Below the pieces are notes generated by a model. The model saw only the letters and a program-made list of their open reading frames with translations, did not search any database and was not told the origin of the DNA. From Cynocephalus volans (Eukaryota; Chordata; Mammalia; Dermoptera; Cynocephalidae), in the NCBI RefSeq assembly GCF_027409185.1, contig NC_084462.1:27999577-28063576 (forward strand): 64,000 nucleotides of DNA. The letters run 5' to 3'. The position numbers and the translations under genes are program-made. Positions 46,801 through 52,599 of the stretch are shown piece by piece (positions within the stretch are counted from its first letter, which is position 1; every line of letters begins with the position of its first letter).

Positions 46801-49800
46801 CCCTAATCCCAGAAGGGATATCAGAGCCCCTTCCAGATGGGAGTGCCCTATCTTGACACCAGCTGCCCTCTTCTCAGGGGCTACTGGCCTTGGAGGTGTC
46901 CTAGGGGCCGCCAGGCCATTCCCAATTGGAGGTAGGGGCTGGCTCTGCTATGTAGCCCTCAGCTCTGTCAGGGTCTAAAGGAGGCAACAGGACTCCTGGA
47001 GCCTGCATCCACACAAGGACATGAGACAGGGCAGGGAGGACACTGCATGACAGGAGACATCCTGGGAAAAGGAGCAGGCCTCAGGGTCAGGGATAGTGCC
47101 AGGCTGAGATCAAAGCTGAGGCCATGGGGTGCTGCACCCAGATGCTAGGCAGGGACTTGTTTTATTGAGAAAGCCACTCTAGCTACCATGGGGGGACTGA
47201 AGAGGAGGGGGTCCCAGATGAAGCCAGTGCTGGTGCAAGCAAGAAGTGACCAGGATGGCATAGGGCCTGCCTCCGCCGACCTTAAATCTCTCCTGCAGGA
47301 GTGGCAGCAAGACCTGGCTTCGGATTGTCTCCCATTTTCCCAGGTACACCTGGGCTCCCACCCCCGGGCCCTGTCCTGGGGCTCTGGTCCTTCCTCCTCC
47401 CCTGCTCAGAAGGCTGAGCCAGCACTGGGGCGGACCCCATGACCTCAGGTCACATGAGGCCAGACCCCGAGCTGACACAAGGGCAGAACCCCGACTCTTG
47501 TCTCCCTCCCTTATGAGGACAGGGAATGTCAGCTTTTCTAGAACACCTTTCATACCTCTCAAAGCTTTCTCACCATGTGCCAGATGAGGTTCCCAGAGGG
47601 TCAGGGACTGCTCCAAGGTCACACAGTGAGCCAAGGCAGAGCCCATGCCCAGAACTTGGCCCTTCTCACACCGCACACCCCACTCCGGCCTCAGGCTGGG
47701 ACTGTGCAGTCTGGGAGGGCTTGGTGGGCTCCCCAGGGTGGGTCTCACAGCCCCTCTGCTTGCCTTGCAGGTGGCGCCGGAGGCCTGGGAATTGGAGGTG
47801 AGTCTGTGGTATGAAGGCACCTCATTCCTGGGGGTGCCTGTTTCAAGCAGGTCCCAGGAACTGAGCTCATTTCATGGGGTGGGGTAGAATTCTGTTGAGG
47901 GAGTGGCTAGAGGGGCCATGGCCCTAGGCTTGTCTTCTGGTGCAGGGGCTTGCAGGAACCCCCAAGGGAATCACAGAAGCTGAAAGTTCAGCCCTGTCAT
48001 GGAGGGACAGAGGCCAACGGTTTCGATTCCCAGGGCTCCCAGCCTGGCAGTGGCCTAAGCAGTGGGAGCGAGACAGGGATCTGGGTCACCCTGGGACTTA
48101 GGGTCTAACTGGAGGGATCGACAAGGCCCCATAGAAAGGGAAATAAACCACATAAGGGAAGAGCAAGGCCCATTCATGTGGGTGGGCAGGGGAGGGGACC
48201 CTAGGGCAGTCAGATGGCCAAGGCGGGGCTGGGGCCCCCATGGGCAGGATACAATCTGCATCTGCGAGGAACGTGGCCAGACAAGAGGGGCTAGGCTTCC
48301 TTGACCGGGACTTCCCTGAGCACTTCACTAAAAGGCTTCCCAGAAGTGTGGAGACCTTGTCTAGGCCTGGTCCTGTCTGGGCTGAGGGCAGGAAGGCTGT
48401 GGGAACCTGCTGAGACAAAACCCAGGCCAGGTACATGACTGGGTTGCTGGGAGAGTCAGAGAAGCCCGGCCCCCTCCCCAACTCCCAAGGAAAACCTCCT
48501 GGGCCCTTCTGAGGGGCCCTAGAAGCCCTGGGATTCCAAAGTGCGTAGAGACTCAGTCCCTGCAAGAGGCAGAGCAGAGAGAGGCAAGTACAGAGGCAGA
48601 GGGACAGGGTCTACTAGCCCAGGCCAGGCCTGACCAGGAGTGGGGAGGTTGGGGAAGTTGGATATCTCCCACTTATCCCTTCTACCTCCAATATTCAGAG
48701 TAGAGAGTGGGCCCGGGCCCCTCTAGGCTCACCCTGAGCCAAACCTGGAGATCCCTCCCCAAGTGCCTTAGCCTGCTGGCCACTCCACCTTACCGGGGAA
48801 ACTGGAAAAGAGAGCGAGAATGAGCGGGAAAACCAGAGCCATAGAGTCAGGGTGTCCAAGCCTCTGGGGCTGAGCCACAGCCTTGCTCAAAGATGCAGAT
48901 ATGCCTTGGGGGTGGGGGTGCAGAGTGGGTTCTGATGACCACCCCCTCAAAGTCCAGCCCCCACCAAGGAGTCTTAAAGAAGCTGCAGCTCTGGCCCTGT
49001 GGTTACTCAGGACTGTGAATTCCCTCCCACCCCCACCTGCTTCCCACTACACAGATGAGGCAGCTGAGGCCAGAGGTGAGGAGGGGCCTAGGCAAGACAA
49101 GACTGACCCTTTCCGGGGTGCCCAGTCGATGCTTGCACTCCTATCCCGGTGCTTTCCAAACACCCCTTGCCTGGCCCTTGCCTGGACCTGCTCTACGCCA
49201 TCTGCTCACTGCCACCAGGTGGCAGTAACGAGCCACATCTGGCCCAAGCAGGGGCAGGAGTGACCCAGTCTCCACAACCAGACCCGGGGGGGCCCTTCTT
49301 ACCACGTGTTGATGCTTCAAAACTAGGCTCATCAGTCAGCCTCTCCCCAAGCAGGGTCAGGAAACTTGGGTTCTGGTCCCAGCTCAGCCACTATGTGGAT
49401 AAGACCCTCTCTTCCTCTCTCTGGGCCCAAGTTTACTTATGCGATACCCTCTTGCTTTTATGGATCCACCCTACTCCCTATGAGGGCCATCTCCTCCAGA
49501 CACTATCCCTCACCCCATCTTCCTTGATGGGGGCTGCCCTGAGCCCTTCCCTGAAAGACTTCCCAGAAGTGTGGAGAACTTGTCCAGGCCTGGTCTTTCT
49601 CCAGCCTGGCCCCATGACCCAGCCCAGCCCCATGACCCAGCCCCTCCCCTCTCTGAGCCCTGCTCCCACCCCCCCTGCCCAGTGCGACTTTGTACAATGG
49701 ATCAGGCCAGAGTTTGGCCTGGGGCCGTGGCCGGGCCTCATGTGGCTTCTCGGGGCCTCTAATCAAGTTACTCAGAGAGAGCAGGGCTCGAGCAGCAACT

Positions 49801-49880
49801 GAGAGAGCTGACCACCGTGTGCCTCCCCCTGCCCAGGTGGGGCCTGCCTGGGGAAAGCCTGTGGCCGGAAGAGAAAGTGA
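19340..49880 (+). CDS. ELN: Elastin (tropoelastin), 36-exon gene
   Basis: Tropoelastin is the secreted soluble monomer of elastic fibres. After secretion, lysyl oxidase converts lysines in its crosslinking exons to allysine, which condenses to desmosines on fibrillin microfibrils. Joining the 36 coding exons listed separately gives one frame of 824 codons plus TGA. Residues 1-27 are a signal peptide ([10 protein letters not shown] core). Hydrophobic VPGVG/VGVAPG/GVG exons then alternate with KP-type (exons 4, 8, 10, 12, 13) and KA-type crosslinking exons (6, 15, 17, 19, 21, 23, 25, 27, 29, 31). Exon 36 gives the Cys814/Cys819 pair and the RKRK tail. Every junction is phase 1, so any internal exon can be skipped in frame, which is the family's alternative-splicing mode. 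All introns are GT-AG. The ATG at 19340 is chosen over upstream in-frame sequence because it opens the conserved MAGL signal peptide and has G at -3 and +4. Exon numbering follows human and bovine usage and is my assignment. Confidence 0.97.
20009..20061 (+). repeat. (GT)n microsatellite, intron 1
   Basis: An uninterrupted run of GT of more than 20 units, ending in GCGCGC. It should be polymorphic. Confidence 0.95.
23240..23540 (+). repeat. MIR SINE, near full length
   Basis: TTTATTAAGCACCTACTGTA at the left, and GAAAACTGAGGCTCAGAGAG with CTTGCCCAAGGTCACACAG at the right, mark a plus-strand MIR in ELN intron 1. Confidence 0.8.
24740..24920 (-). repeat. MIR SINE relic
   Basis: GTTTGAATCCAGGCTCC at the left, then CTTAATCTCTCCAAGCCTGA and a TTTTCACATCTGTTGAAAC block, give the minus-strand MIR layout in intron 1. 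Confidence 0.75.
25029..25079 (+). CDS. ELN: ELN exon 2: hydrophobic
   Basis: Residues 28-44, [16 protein letters not shown] after the junction glycine; the start of mature tropoelastin. The match to human exon 2 is nearly exact. Acceptor TTGCAG, donor G|GTAAAG. Confidence 0.97.
25753..25850 (+). mobile_element. tRNA-Ile-derived SINE (monomer), ELN intron 2
   Basis: It begins GGGCTGGCCAGTTGGCTCAC, with an A-box-like GTTGGCTCACTTGATAGAG and a B-box-like GGTTTCAGATCCCC, and ends in an A-rich tail. AAGTAT lies on both sides. The head matches the layout of tRNA-Ile, as in the CYN-SINE of colugos. Confidence 0.75.
25925..26030 (+). repeat. MIR SINE relic
   Basis: GAAGAAACTGAGGCTCGCAG and TTGCCCAAGGTCACGGAACT mark a plus-strand MIR core just before ELN exon 3. 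Confidence 0.75.
26083..26112 (+). CDS. ELN: ELN exon 3: small hydrophobic
   Basis: Residues 45-54, AGLGALGGG after the junction glycine, identical in my recollection to human exon 3. Acceptor ATACAG, donor G|GTGAGC. Confidence 0.95.
26614..26646 (+). CDS. ELN: ELN exon 4: KP crosslinking
   Basis: Residues 55-65, [11 protein letters not shown]. It keeps the two lysines of the first KP-type crosslinking domain. The human counterpart ends in KPV rather than KT. Acceptor TTGCAG, donor G|GTAAGA. Confidence 0.95.
27045..27215 (+). repeat. Degenerate ~30-bp minisatellite, intron 4
   Basis: Imperfect units of the form GACCCCAGACTGAGCACTG / TCCCAGGCTGAAC repeat about five times. Units are too diverged to be recently unstable. 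Confidence 0.6.
28600..28730 (+). repeat. MIR SINE relic
   Basis: GGGGAAACTGAGACTCAGAG, GTGACTTGCTCATACACAC and GATCTGAATCCAGAACTCTG form a plus-strand MIR 3' half shortly before the 4A-like exon. Confidence 0.75.
28813..28842 (+). CDS. ELN: ELN extra exon between 4 and 5 (4A-like)
   Basis: Thirty bases, phase 1-1, reading AGALGAFGA after the junction glycine (residues 66-75 of the full-inclusion model). The acceptor (pyrimidine tract, TTTGCAG) and donor (GCAG|GTGAGC) are both strong. The composition is elastin-like. It precedes the exon I assign as 5 and has no counterpart in the common human mRNA as I recall it. Whether it is constitutive, alternative or unused needs RNA data. Confidence 0.7.
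30074..30109 (+). CDS. ELN: ELN exon 5: hydrophobic
   Basis: Residues 76-87, [11 protein letters not shown] after the junction glycine. It corresponds to human exon 5 (PGGLAG start). Acceptor CTGCAG, donor G|GTTAGT, a non-consensus but acceptable site. Confidence 0.93.
30640..30732 (+). CDS. ELN: ELN exon 6: hydrophobic plus crosslink
   Basis: Residues 88-118. The hydrophobic start [12 protein letters not shown] is followed by the crosslinking motif [10 protein letters not shown], as in human exon 6. The tyrosine before the lysine pair is conserved. Acceptor CTGCAG, donor G|GTGAGT. Confidence 0.96.
31068..31127 (+). CDS. ELN: ELN exon 7: hydrophobic with charged residues
   Basis: Residues 119-138: VGGVGVGG, then [11 protein letters not shown]. 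Length, phase and splice sites (CTATAG acceptor, G|GTATGG donor) are normal. Arg and Asp are unusual inside a hydrophobic elastin exon; human exon 7 has none. Confidence 0.9.
31210..31272 (+). CDS. ELN: ELN exon 8: KP crosslinking
   Basis: Residues 139-159, [20 protein letters not shown] after the junction. The AKPGKVP lysine pair matches the KPGKVP of human exon 8. The acceptor region reads CCGTAGTAG|GT with two tandem TAGs. I take the second because it alone preserves the phase-1 AVVP start. Confidence 0.95.
31945..31992 (+). CDS. ELN: ELN exon 9: hydrophobic
   Basis: Residues 160-175, [15 protein letters not shown] after the junction glycine. It ends at ACAG|GTGAGG. The upstream CCCAG is followed by GC, so the exon carries the extra Gly-Thr that I recall in bovine but not human tropoelastin. 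Confidence 0.93.
32985..33056 (+). CDS. ELN: ELN exon 10: KP crosslinking
   Basis: Residues 176-199, [20 protein letters not shown] followed by KVP. This is human exon 10 with A to V in KPKAP. Acceptor TTAG, donor G|GTATGC. Confidence 0.96.
33416..33445 (+). CDS. ELN: ELN exon 11: small hydrophobic
   Basis: Residues 200-209, GGGAFAGIP after the junction glycine; a direct match to human [10 protein letters not shown]. Acceptor TCGCAG, donor G|GTGAGG. Confidence 0.95.
33919..33990 (+). CDS. ELN: ELN exon 12: KP crosslinking
   Basis: Residues 210-233, [20 protein letters not shown] followed by KLP. Two lysines in the YPIKAPKLP motif. Acceptor CATAG, donor G|GTAAGT. Confidence 0.97.
34132..34180 (+). 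repeat. (CA)n microsatellite, intron 12
   Basis: Interrupted CA repeat with TA and GCA interruptions. Confidence 0.9.
34494..34535 (+). CDS. ELN: ELN exon 13: KP-type
   Basis: Residues 234-247, [13 protein letters not shown] after the junction glycine. It differs from human by S for T. Acceptor CTCAG, donor G|GTGAGT. Confidence 0.97.
34690..34860 (-). repeat. MIR SINE relic
   Basis: TGAGCCATTTTTCTTCTCTC, CCTCAATGTCCTCATCTGC and ACAATGGGAATGACAG give the minus-strand MIR layout in intron 13. Confidence 0.65.
34930..34989 (+). CDS. ELN: ELN exon 14: KA-like with Gly
   Basis: Residues 248-267, [19 protein letters not shown] after the junction glycine. Human has YGPGG at this position. One lysine. 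Acceptor CCGCAG, donor G|GTAAGG. Confidence 0.97.
35231..35284 (+). CDS. ELN: ELN exon 15: KA crosslinking
   Basis: Residues 268-285, [17 protein letters not shown]. Human exon 15 ends KAAAKF, so the lysine spacing here is KAAK and the aromatic residue is Tyr. Acceptor CCCCAG, donor G|GTGAGT. Confidence 0.96.
35440..35600 (+). repeat. Degenerate (CCAT/CCCT)n repeat, intron 15
   Basis: Pyrimidine-rich CCATCCATCC and TCCCTC tetramer array with many substitutions. Confidence 0.85.
36640..36738 (+). CDS. ELN: ELN exon 16: hydrophobic
   Basis: Residues 286-318. Three tandem IPGA/VPGA pentamer-like units (15-base repeats, about 36676-36720), then IPGIGGIA. Human exon 16 has fewer such units. Acceptor AACAG, donor G|GTAGTG. 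Confidence 0.96.
36821..36883 (+). CDS. ELN: ELN exon 17: KA crosslinking
   Basis: Residues 319-339: AATP, a polyalanine run of 11, then KAAKY. The alanines are coded mostly by an uninterrupted (GCT)8 run at 36841-36864, which may vary in length. Acceptor TTCCAG, donor G|GTGAGT. Confidence 0.97.
37446..37697 (+). CDS. ELN: ELN exon 18: long VPGVG hydrophobic exon
   Basis: Residues 340-423. A short lead ([11 protein letters not shown]) is followed by 14 consecutive pentapeptide units of 15 bases at 37481-37690: VPGVG x3, VPGVR x1, VPGVG x9, VPGIG x1. This is the canonical coacervating repeat of elastin. Human exon 18 lacks a long pure run; bovine and porcine tropoelastin are known for one of about 11. 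Two DNA subtypes (GTCCCAGGAGTCGG- then GTCCCAGGTGTSGG-) suggest stepwise expansion. Acceptor TACAG, donor G|GTGAGC. Confidence 0.95.
37716..37801 (+). repeat. (GT)n-(GA)n compound microsatellite, intron 18
   Basis: GT repeat at 37716-37761, then AGAC and a GA repeat to 37801, beginning only 19 bases after the exon 18 donor. Confidence 0.95.
38037..38660 (+). repeat. Degenerate (GGAT/GGTG)n array, intron 18
   Basis: About 620 bases of imperfect tetranucleotide repeat (GATGGATG, GGTGGGTG, GGACAGAC). Confidence 0.9.
38737..38778 (+). CDS. ELN: ELN exon 19: KA crosslinking
   Basis: Residues 424-437, [13 protein letters not shown] after the junction glycine. Human exon 19 has an extra KAAA block (three lysines); here there are two. 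Acceptor CTCCAG, donor G|GTAAGT. Confidence 0.96.
39353..39457 (+). CDS. ELN: ELN exon 20: hydrophobic, shortened
   Basis: Residues 438-472. [20 protein letters not shown] and [12 protein letters not shown] align with the ends of human exon 20, whose VPGVGG-rich middle is missing. The donor is TCCC|GTGAAC, a weak context. I chose it because it joins to exon 21 as ISPAAQ (human ISPEAQ) in phase 1. A GT eight bases upstream would lose IS. Without splicing the frame meets TAG at once. Confidence 0.9.
39689..39730 (+). CDS. ELN: ELN exon 21: KA crosslinking
   Basis: Residues 473-486: the junction codon gives Pro, then [13 protein letters not shown]. It differs from human by A for E. Acceptor TTGTAG, donor G|GTAAGT. 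Confidence 0.96.
40086..40166 (+). CDS. ELN: ELN exon 22: hydrophobic, alternative in human
   Basis: Residues 487-513 of the full model: [20 protein letters not shown] and GIGGVP. It is open, in phase 1-1, with acceptor CTCCAG and donor G|GTGAGC. In human, exon 22 is present in the gene but almost always skipped. Inclusion here is unknown; omitting it leaves a 797-residue product. Confidence 0.88.
41069..41125 (+). CDS. ELN: ELN exon 23: KA crosslinking
   Basis: Residues 514-532, [18 protein letters not shown] after the junction glycine; human has GTPA. Acceptor CTCCAG, donor G|GTAAGC. This exon is alternatively spliced in human. Confidence 0.96.
41735..41885 (+). repeat. MIR SINE relic
   Basis: TATTATTATTCCCATTTTAC, GTGGAAACTGAGGTTCC and GTCACACAGCTAAACAG give the plus-strand MIR 3' half in intron 23. 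Confidence 0.8.
42163..42402 (+). CDS. ELN: ELN exon 24: VGVAPG hydrophobic exon
   Basis: Residues 533-612. The core is a 10-residue unit ([10 protein letters not shown]) encoded by six full 30-base repeats at 42171-42350 plus a partial one, ending [10 protein letters not shown]. It contains VGVAPG six times and VGVTPG once. VGVAPG is the known ligand of the elastin-binding receptor complex and is chemotactic. Human exon 24 repeats the hexapeptide directly; here each is spaced by a VVPG tetrapeptide. Acceptor TTGCAG, donor G|GTGAGC. Confidence 0.96.
42483..42542 (+). CDS. ELN: ELN exon 25: KA crosslinking
   Basis: Residues 613-632, [19 protein letters not shown]. Three lysines. It ends with C so that the next junction makes Arg, as in human KAQLR. 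Acceptor CTGCAG, donor C|GTGAGT. Confidence 0.96.
43078..43182 (+). CDS. ELN: ELN exon 26: hydrophobic
   Basis: Residues 633-667: junction Arg, [19 protein letters not shown], then [14 protein letters not shown]. Acceptor CTGCAG. The donor GCAG|GTGAGG is strong and directly follows the homologous end of human exon 26. Confidence 0.96.
43183..43309 (+). pseudogene. ELN: Vestigial exon 26A extension
   Basis: Downstream of the exon 26 donor the frame stays open to a TGA at 43446. It contains [14 protein letters not shown], clearly homologous to the [14 protein letters not shown] of human 26A, the hydrophilic alternative extension. No phase-1 GT donor is seen where human 26A ends. The nearest GT (43310) would leave the exon in phase 2, out of frame with exon 27. 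So 26A sequence exists but does not look usable here. Confidence 0.65.
43901..43939 (+). CDS. ELN: ELN exon 27: KA crosslinking
   Basis: Residues 668-680: junction Val, then [12 protein letters not shown], with S for human A. Acceptor CCCTAG, donor G|GTGAGT. Confidence 0.96.
44690..44860 (-). repeat. MIR SINE relic
   Basis: TTGCGTAACCTCTCCTCTGC and CTCAGCTTTCTCATCTGC followed by AAAATGGGGGTGG mark a minus-strand MIR in intron 27. Confidence 0.75.
45409..45480 (+). CDS. ELN: ELN exon 28: hydrophobic
   Basis: Residues 681-704, [20 protein letters not shown] then GVA. It aligns with the [15 protein letters not shown] stretch of human exon 28. Acceptor TCACAG, donor G|GTGAGT. Confidence 0.95.
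45565..45624 (+). CDS. ELN: ELN exon 29: KA crosslinking
   Basis: Residues 705-724, [19 protein letters not shown] after the junction glycine; human ends AAQF. Acceptor CCCCAG, donor G|GTGAGC. Confidence 0.96.
45884..45976 (+). CDS. ELN: ELN exon 30: hydrophobic
   Basis: Residues 725-755, [20 protein letters not shown] followed by [10 protein letters not shown]. Acceptor CCGCAG, donor G|GTGAGG. Confidence 0.95.
46641..46679 (+). CDS. ELN: ELN exon 31: KA crosslinking
   Basis: Residues 756-768, [12 protein letters not shown] after the junction glycine; human [12 protein letters not shown]. Acceptor ACCCAG, donor G|GTGAGT. Confidence 0.96.
46878..46931 (+). CDS. ELN: ELN exon 32: hydrophobic, alternative in human
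   Basis: Residues 769-786, [17 protein letters not shown] after the junction glycine; human [17 protein letters not shown]. Acceptor CTCAG, donor G|GTAGGG. It is commonly skipped in human transcripts. Confidence 0.95.
47299..47343 (+). CDS. ELN: ELN exon 33: hydrophobic
   Basis: Residues 787-801, [14 protein letters not shown] after the junction glycine, identical to human as I recall it. Acceptor CTGCAG, donor G|GTACAC. Confidence 0.96.
47771..47797 (+). CDS. ELN: ELN exon 34: lost in human, intact here
   Basis: Residues 802-810, GAGGLGIG after the junction glycine. It matches the [10 protein letters not shown] segment that follows SPIFPG in rat and bovine tropoelastin. It is open, phase 1-1, with acceptor TTGCAG and donor G|GTGAGT. 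Exon 34 is absent from the human gene. Confidence 0.88.
48314..48372 (+). repeat. 59-bp direct repeat, copy 1 (upstream of exon 35 relic)
   Basis: CCCTGAGCACTTCACTAAAA through TAGGCCTGGTC matches 49537-49595 with about six differences by eye. Confidence 0.8.
48490..48540 (+). pseudogene. ELN: ELN exon 35 relic with in-frame TGA
   Basis: Fifty-one bases with AG before (CTCCCAAG) and GTGCGT after, in phase 1-1. The translation is KPPGPF, stop, GALEALGFQ, against KPPKPFGGALGALGF in bovine exon 35 as I recall it. The stop is TGA at 48510-48512, one substitution from the GGA expected for Gly. Inclusion would truncate the protein before the C-terminal Cys-RKRK exon, so functional mRNAs must join exon 34 to 36. 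The base before the donor is A, not G, which weakens it. Confidence 0.8.
49537..49595 (+). repeat. 59-bp direct repeat, copy 2 (downstream of exon 35 relic)
   Basis: Partner of 48314-48372, about 90% identical by eye, in the same orientation and 1.2 kb apart. Confidence 0.8.
49837..49880 (+). CDS. ELN: ELN exon 36: C-terminal Cys/RKRK exon and stop
   Basis: Residues 811-824, [13 protein letters not shown] after the junction glycine, then TGA at 49878. The two cysteines form the only disulfide of tropoelastin, and the basic tail mediates microfibril and cell contact. Identical to human as I recall it. Acceptor CCCCAG. Confidence 0.98.
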
Positions 49881-50850
49881 GCTTCCCGGGACCCCTGACT
49901 TGCGACCTCATCAACGTTGGTGCTACTGCTTGGTGGAGAATGTAAACCCTTTGTGACCCCACCCCATGCCCCTCCTAATCCCTACCCCGGGAAGGGACAG
50001 GCAGGCCAGGCGGCCTCGGAAATCCACAGGGCAAGGAAACAAGAGAATGGTGTCCAAGTGCCCCGACCAGGAGGCCCCCTACTTCAGAGGCAAGGGGCGG
50101 GTGGGCTCAGCCCCCTGCCCCCATCCCCTTCCTACCCAGGAGCTCCCCCCTCCACGCAGTCTCCATCTCCAGGGGAACTTGGTGCTACATGCTGGTGCTC
50201 TCATCTTCCTGGGGGGAGGGAGGAGGGAAGGGCAGCCCTCAGGGAACCCCCTCCCTGGGGCTCCTCTAAAAATGGTGCAGACACTTCCTGGGCAGTCTCA
50301 CCTCCCCCTGCCCACCAGGACCCACCCGGGTTGCGGTCCAGTTGGTACCCAAGCACCTTAAGCCTCAAAGCTGGATTCGGTCACACTGCCCCTTATCTCC
50401 TTGGTCCATTTGGCTCCACTCTCCCCAACCAATTGCTGTTCCCCATGTCTGAGGTGCCTTCAGTCAGAAGACCACCCCCCCACACACACACACACACTGG
50501 GAATAGCCCCCTTGCTCTTGTGGAATCCACCTGCCCATCCGTCCATCCATCCGTCCATCCATCCTTGTCCCCAGTTGACCGCCCGGCACCACTAGCTGGC
50601 TGGGCACACCTACCACCAATCTGTTTAACCTGTCATGGCAGCCTGTGCCCTGCCTCCACCCCCACCACACACACCCCTATGCTAGCCCAGGGTGTGAGGG
50701 GCTGTGAGGGCCAGGGCAGCAGGAATCTTCTCCCCCACCTGGGTCTCCCCACATGCAGTACTGTATCCCCCGTCCCACCCTCGAGCCACTGTACTTTGGA
50801 GCATTTCCCACCCTCCCCACCCATCTCTTTGTGTCTCGCTGTGATAGATC

Positions 50851-50856
50851 AATAAA
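50851..50856 (+). promoter_or_regulatory. ELN: ELN proximal polyadenylation signal AATAAA
   Basis: AATAAA in a conserved U-rich context, 971 bases after the stop codon. Two signals are known in human ELN. Confidence 0.85.
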
Positions 50857-51080
50857 TATTTTATTTTTTGTCCTGGATATTTGGGGATTATTTTTGATTG
50901 TTGATGTTCCCTTTTGGTTTTATTTTTGTGGTTAATTGGGAAAAAAATTTTTTTTTTCTGATCTGGGAAGCTGTATCCTCAGTAGAAAATCATTTTAATC
51001 ACTTTGGTATAACTCTGGATGAAACACACATTTTTTTTTTTTTAAATAAGAGAAGAGAATTAACTGCTTCAGAAAAGACT

Positions 51081-51086
51081 AATAAA
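51081..51086 (+). promoter_or_regulatory. ELN: ELN distal polyadenylation signal AATAAA
   Basis: Second AATAAA, 230 bases downstream of the first. Cleavage is expected near 51100-51110. Confidence 0.85.
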
Positions 51087-51110
51087 TGAAAACCTTTTAA
51101 AGGAAACTGT

Positions 51111-52255
51111 GTCCCGGTCTCCTTTGTACACTTCCATTTGCCTTTGACTCCAGGCCTGGTGGGGAACAGGACTCCACTTTGGGGAATTTCCAACAACCAC
51201 AGTGTATTTGGGCACCTATTGCTGGCTTCTGGGGTGTCGAAATTTACTTTTTCCCTTTACTTGGTCCCTTCAAAATTCGCCTGCTGCTGGCTTCTAGGTA
51301 TCATTCCTTCTCCAAGCTCAGCTTATCCTTTAACAATGAAAGCCCCTTTGCAGAGGAAGCAGGGTCTTGCAGTCTCCTCTGTGGAGGTGGGCTCACCCCC
51401 CTGCTGCACCTGTCCCTGCACTCGCCTCATAGGCCCAAGTCCTTGAACACAGCTTCTGAATGCTGAGGGTGCAGCCAGAAGGTGGAGGAAATAAAGCTGA
51501 CCATTCTGTCCAGACCAAACCCCTGGCTTTGGTGAACAGCCATGTAGAGAGGGGAGGAACGGCCCACCAAAGAAAACTCAGAAGACAGGTCCCCTAAGGA
51601 AGGCCCACCCTCACGCACGGTCTGTATAAGGTGCCATTTCACTTCTTTATGAATGTAAGAAATGACAACTGCAGGTGGCACCAGCAGACTCAGCCCAGCC
51701 TTAGACGCACCTATTCTCAGAGCCCACCCCACCCTCCCTGGGGCCAGAAATCCACAGGGCCTGGGAACATGCCCACCTGGAACCCATATGCCCCCTGAGG
51801 CCATGCCTGTCCTCCTGAGAGCAGCCCCCATTGCCAGTGTGCACATCCCTAAGCCAGGAGGGTGGCCAGGGAGCTATGTGTCAGGAATGTGGATGGAGCT
51901 CACCATGCAGACTGGAGTAGGCAAGTGTAGGCAGGTGTAGGCAAGGACCCTCACGGTGCCAGGAGGAGCTGGGATGAAAAGAGAAAGTAGGTGGGGGGTG
52001 ATGCTCAGGGAGGGCTTTCCAGAAGATAATGAGGGAAAAAAGCAGTTTACCAGGCAAAGAATAGAGCAAAGAGAAGGATCAGGCCTTTCAGGAAGGGGGA
52101 AGGACAGCTGGAGTGCCTGGTGGAAAGGGGTTGAACTGAGAAAATATGGAGGATGGATCAGGAGGGAGTGAAGGGTGTGGTTCATGGAGACCCACAAGGC
52201 GGCCACTGTCTCAGTCCAGTGAGGGGTGACACAGTCTGATCAAGAGTAGTGGCAA
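51111..52255. other. Spacer after ELN, nothing recognised
   Basis: Intergenic sequence with no exon or clear repeat that I can name. Confidence 0.5.
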
Positions 52256-52261
52256 AGGATA

Positions 52262-52520
52262 CCCATCCATCATCCACCCCTCCATCCACACATCCATCCA
52301 TCTCTCCATCCATCCCTCCATCCATCCATGTCTCCATCCATCCATCTATCCATTCATTCACCCACCCCATCCATCCATCCATACATTCATCCATCTATCC
52401 CTCCATCCCCCATCCATCCCTCCGTTTATCCATCCCTCCATCCATTCATCTATCCATCCCTCCATCCACCCATCCATCCCTCCATCCATCTGTCCATCCG
52501 TCCATCCATCCATCTCTTCA
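52262..52520 (+). repeat. (CATC)n tetranucleotide array
   Basis: Long imperfect CATCCATC/CCATCCAT array of about 260 bases; its frames give meaningless HPSIHPS peptides. Confidence 0.95.
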
Positions 52521-52599
52521 TTCCACAAAAATGTCCTTTGCTGGTTCCTCCTCAGTTCTCTGGCCTCTGAAAGTTGGCAAGTTCCAGCATTCAGTCCTG

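Larger units (their letters stand above)
49881..51110 (+). other. ELN: ELN 3'UTR
   Basis: About 1.2 kb, the usual length for ELN. The first half is GC-rich. The terminal part from about 50830 is AT-rich and closely resembles the human ELN 3' end, including CAATAAATATTTTATTTTTT and the ACTAATAAATGAAAACC end. A 312-codon open frame here has no elastin or other family features. A short (CA)n lies at 50481-50498 and a short CATC repeat at 50535-50563. Confidence 0.9.

Noticed and set aside
49917-50855. 312-codon open frame in the ELN 3'UTR
   Set aside because: It starts after the elastin stop codon, covers GC-rich 3'UTR and simple repeats, and resembles nothing known.
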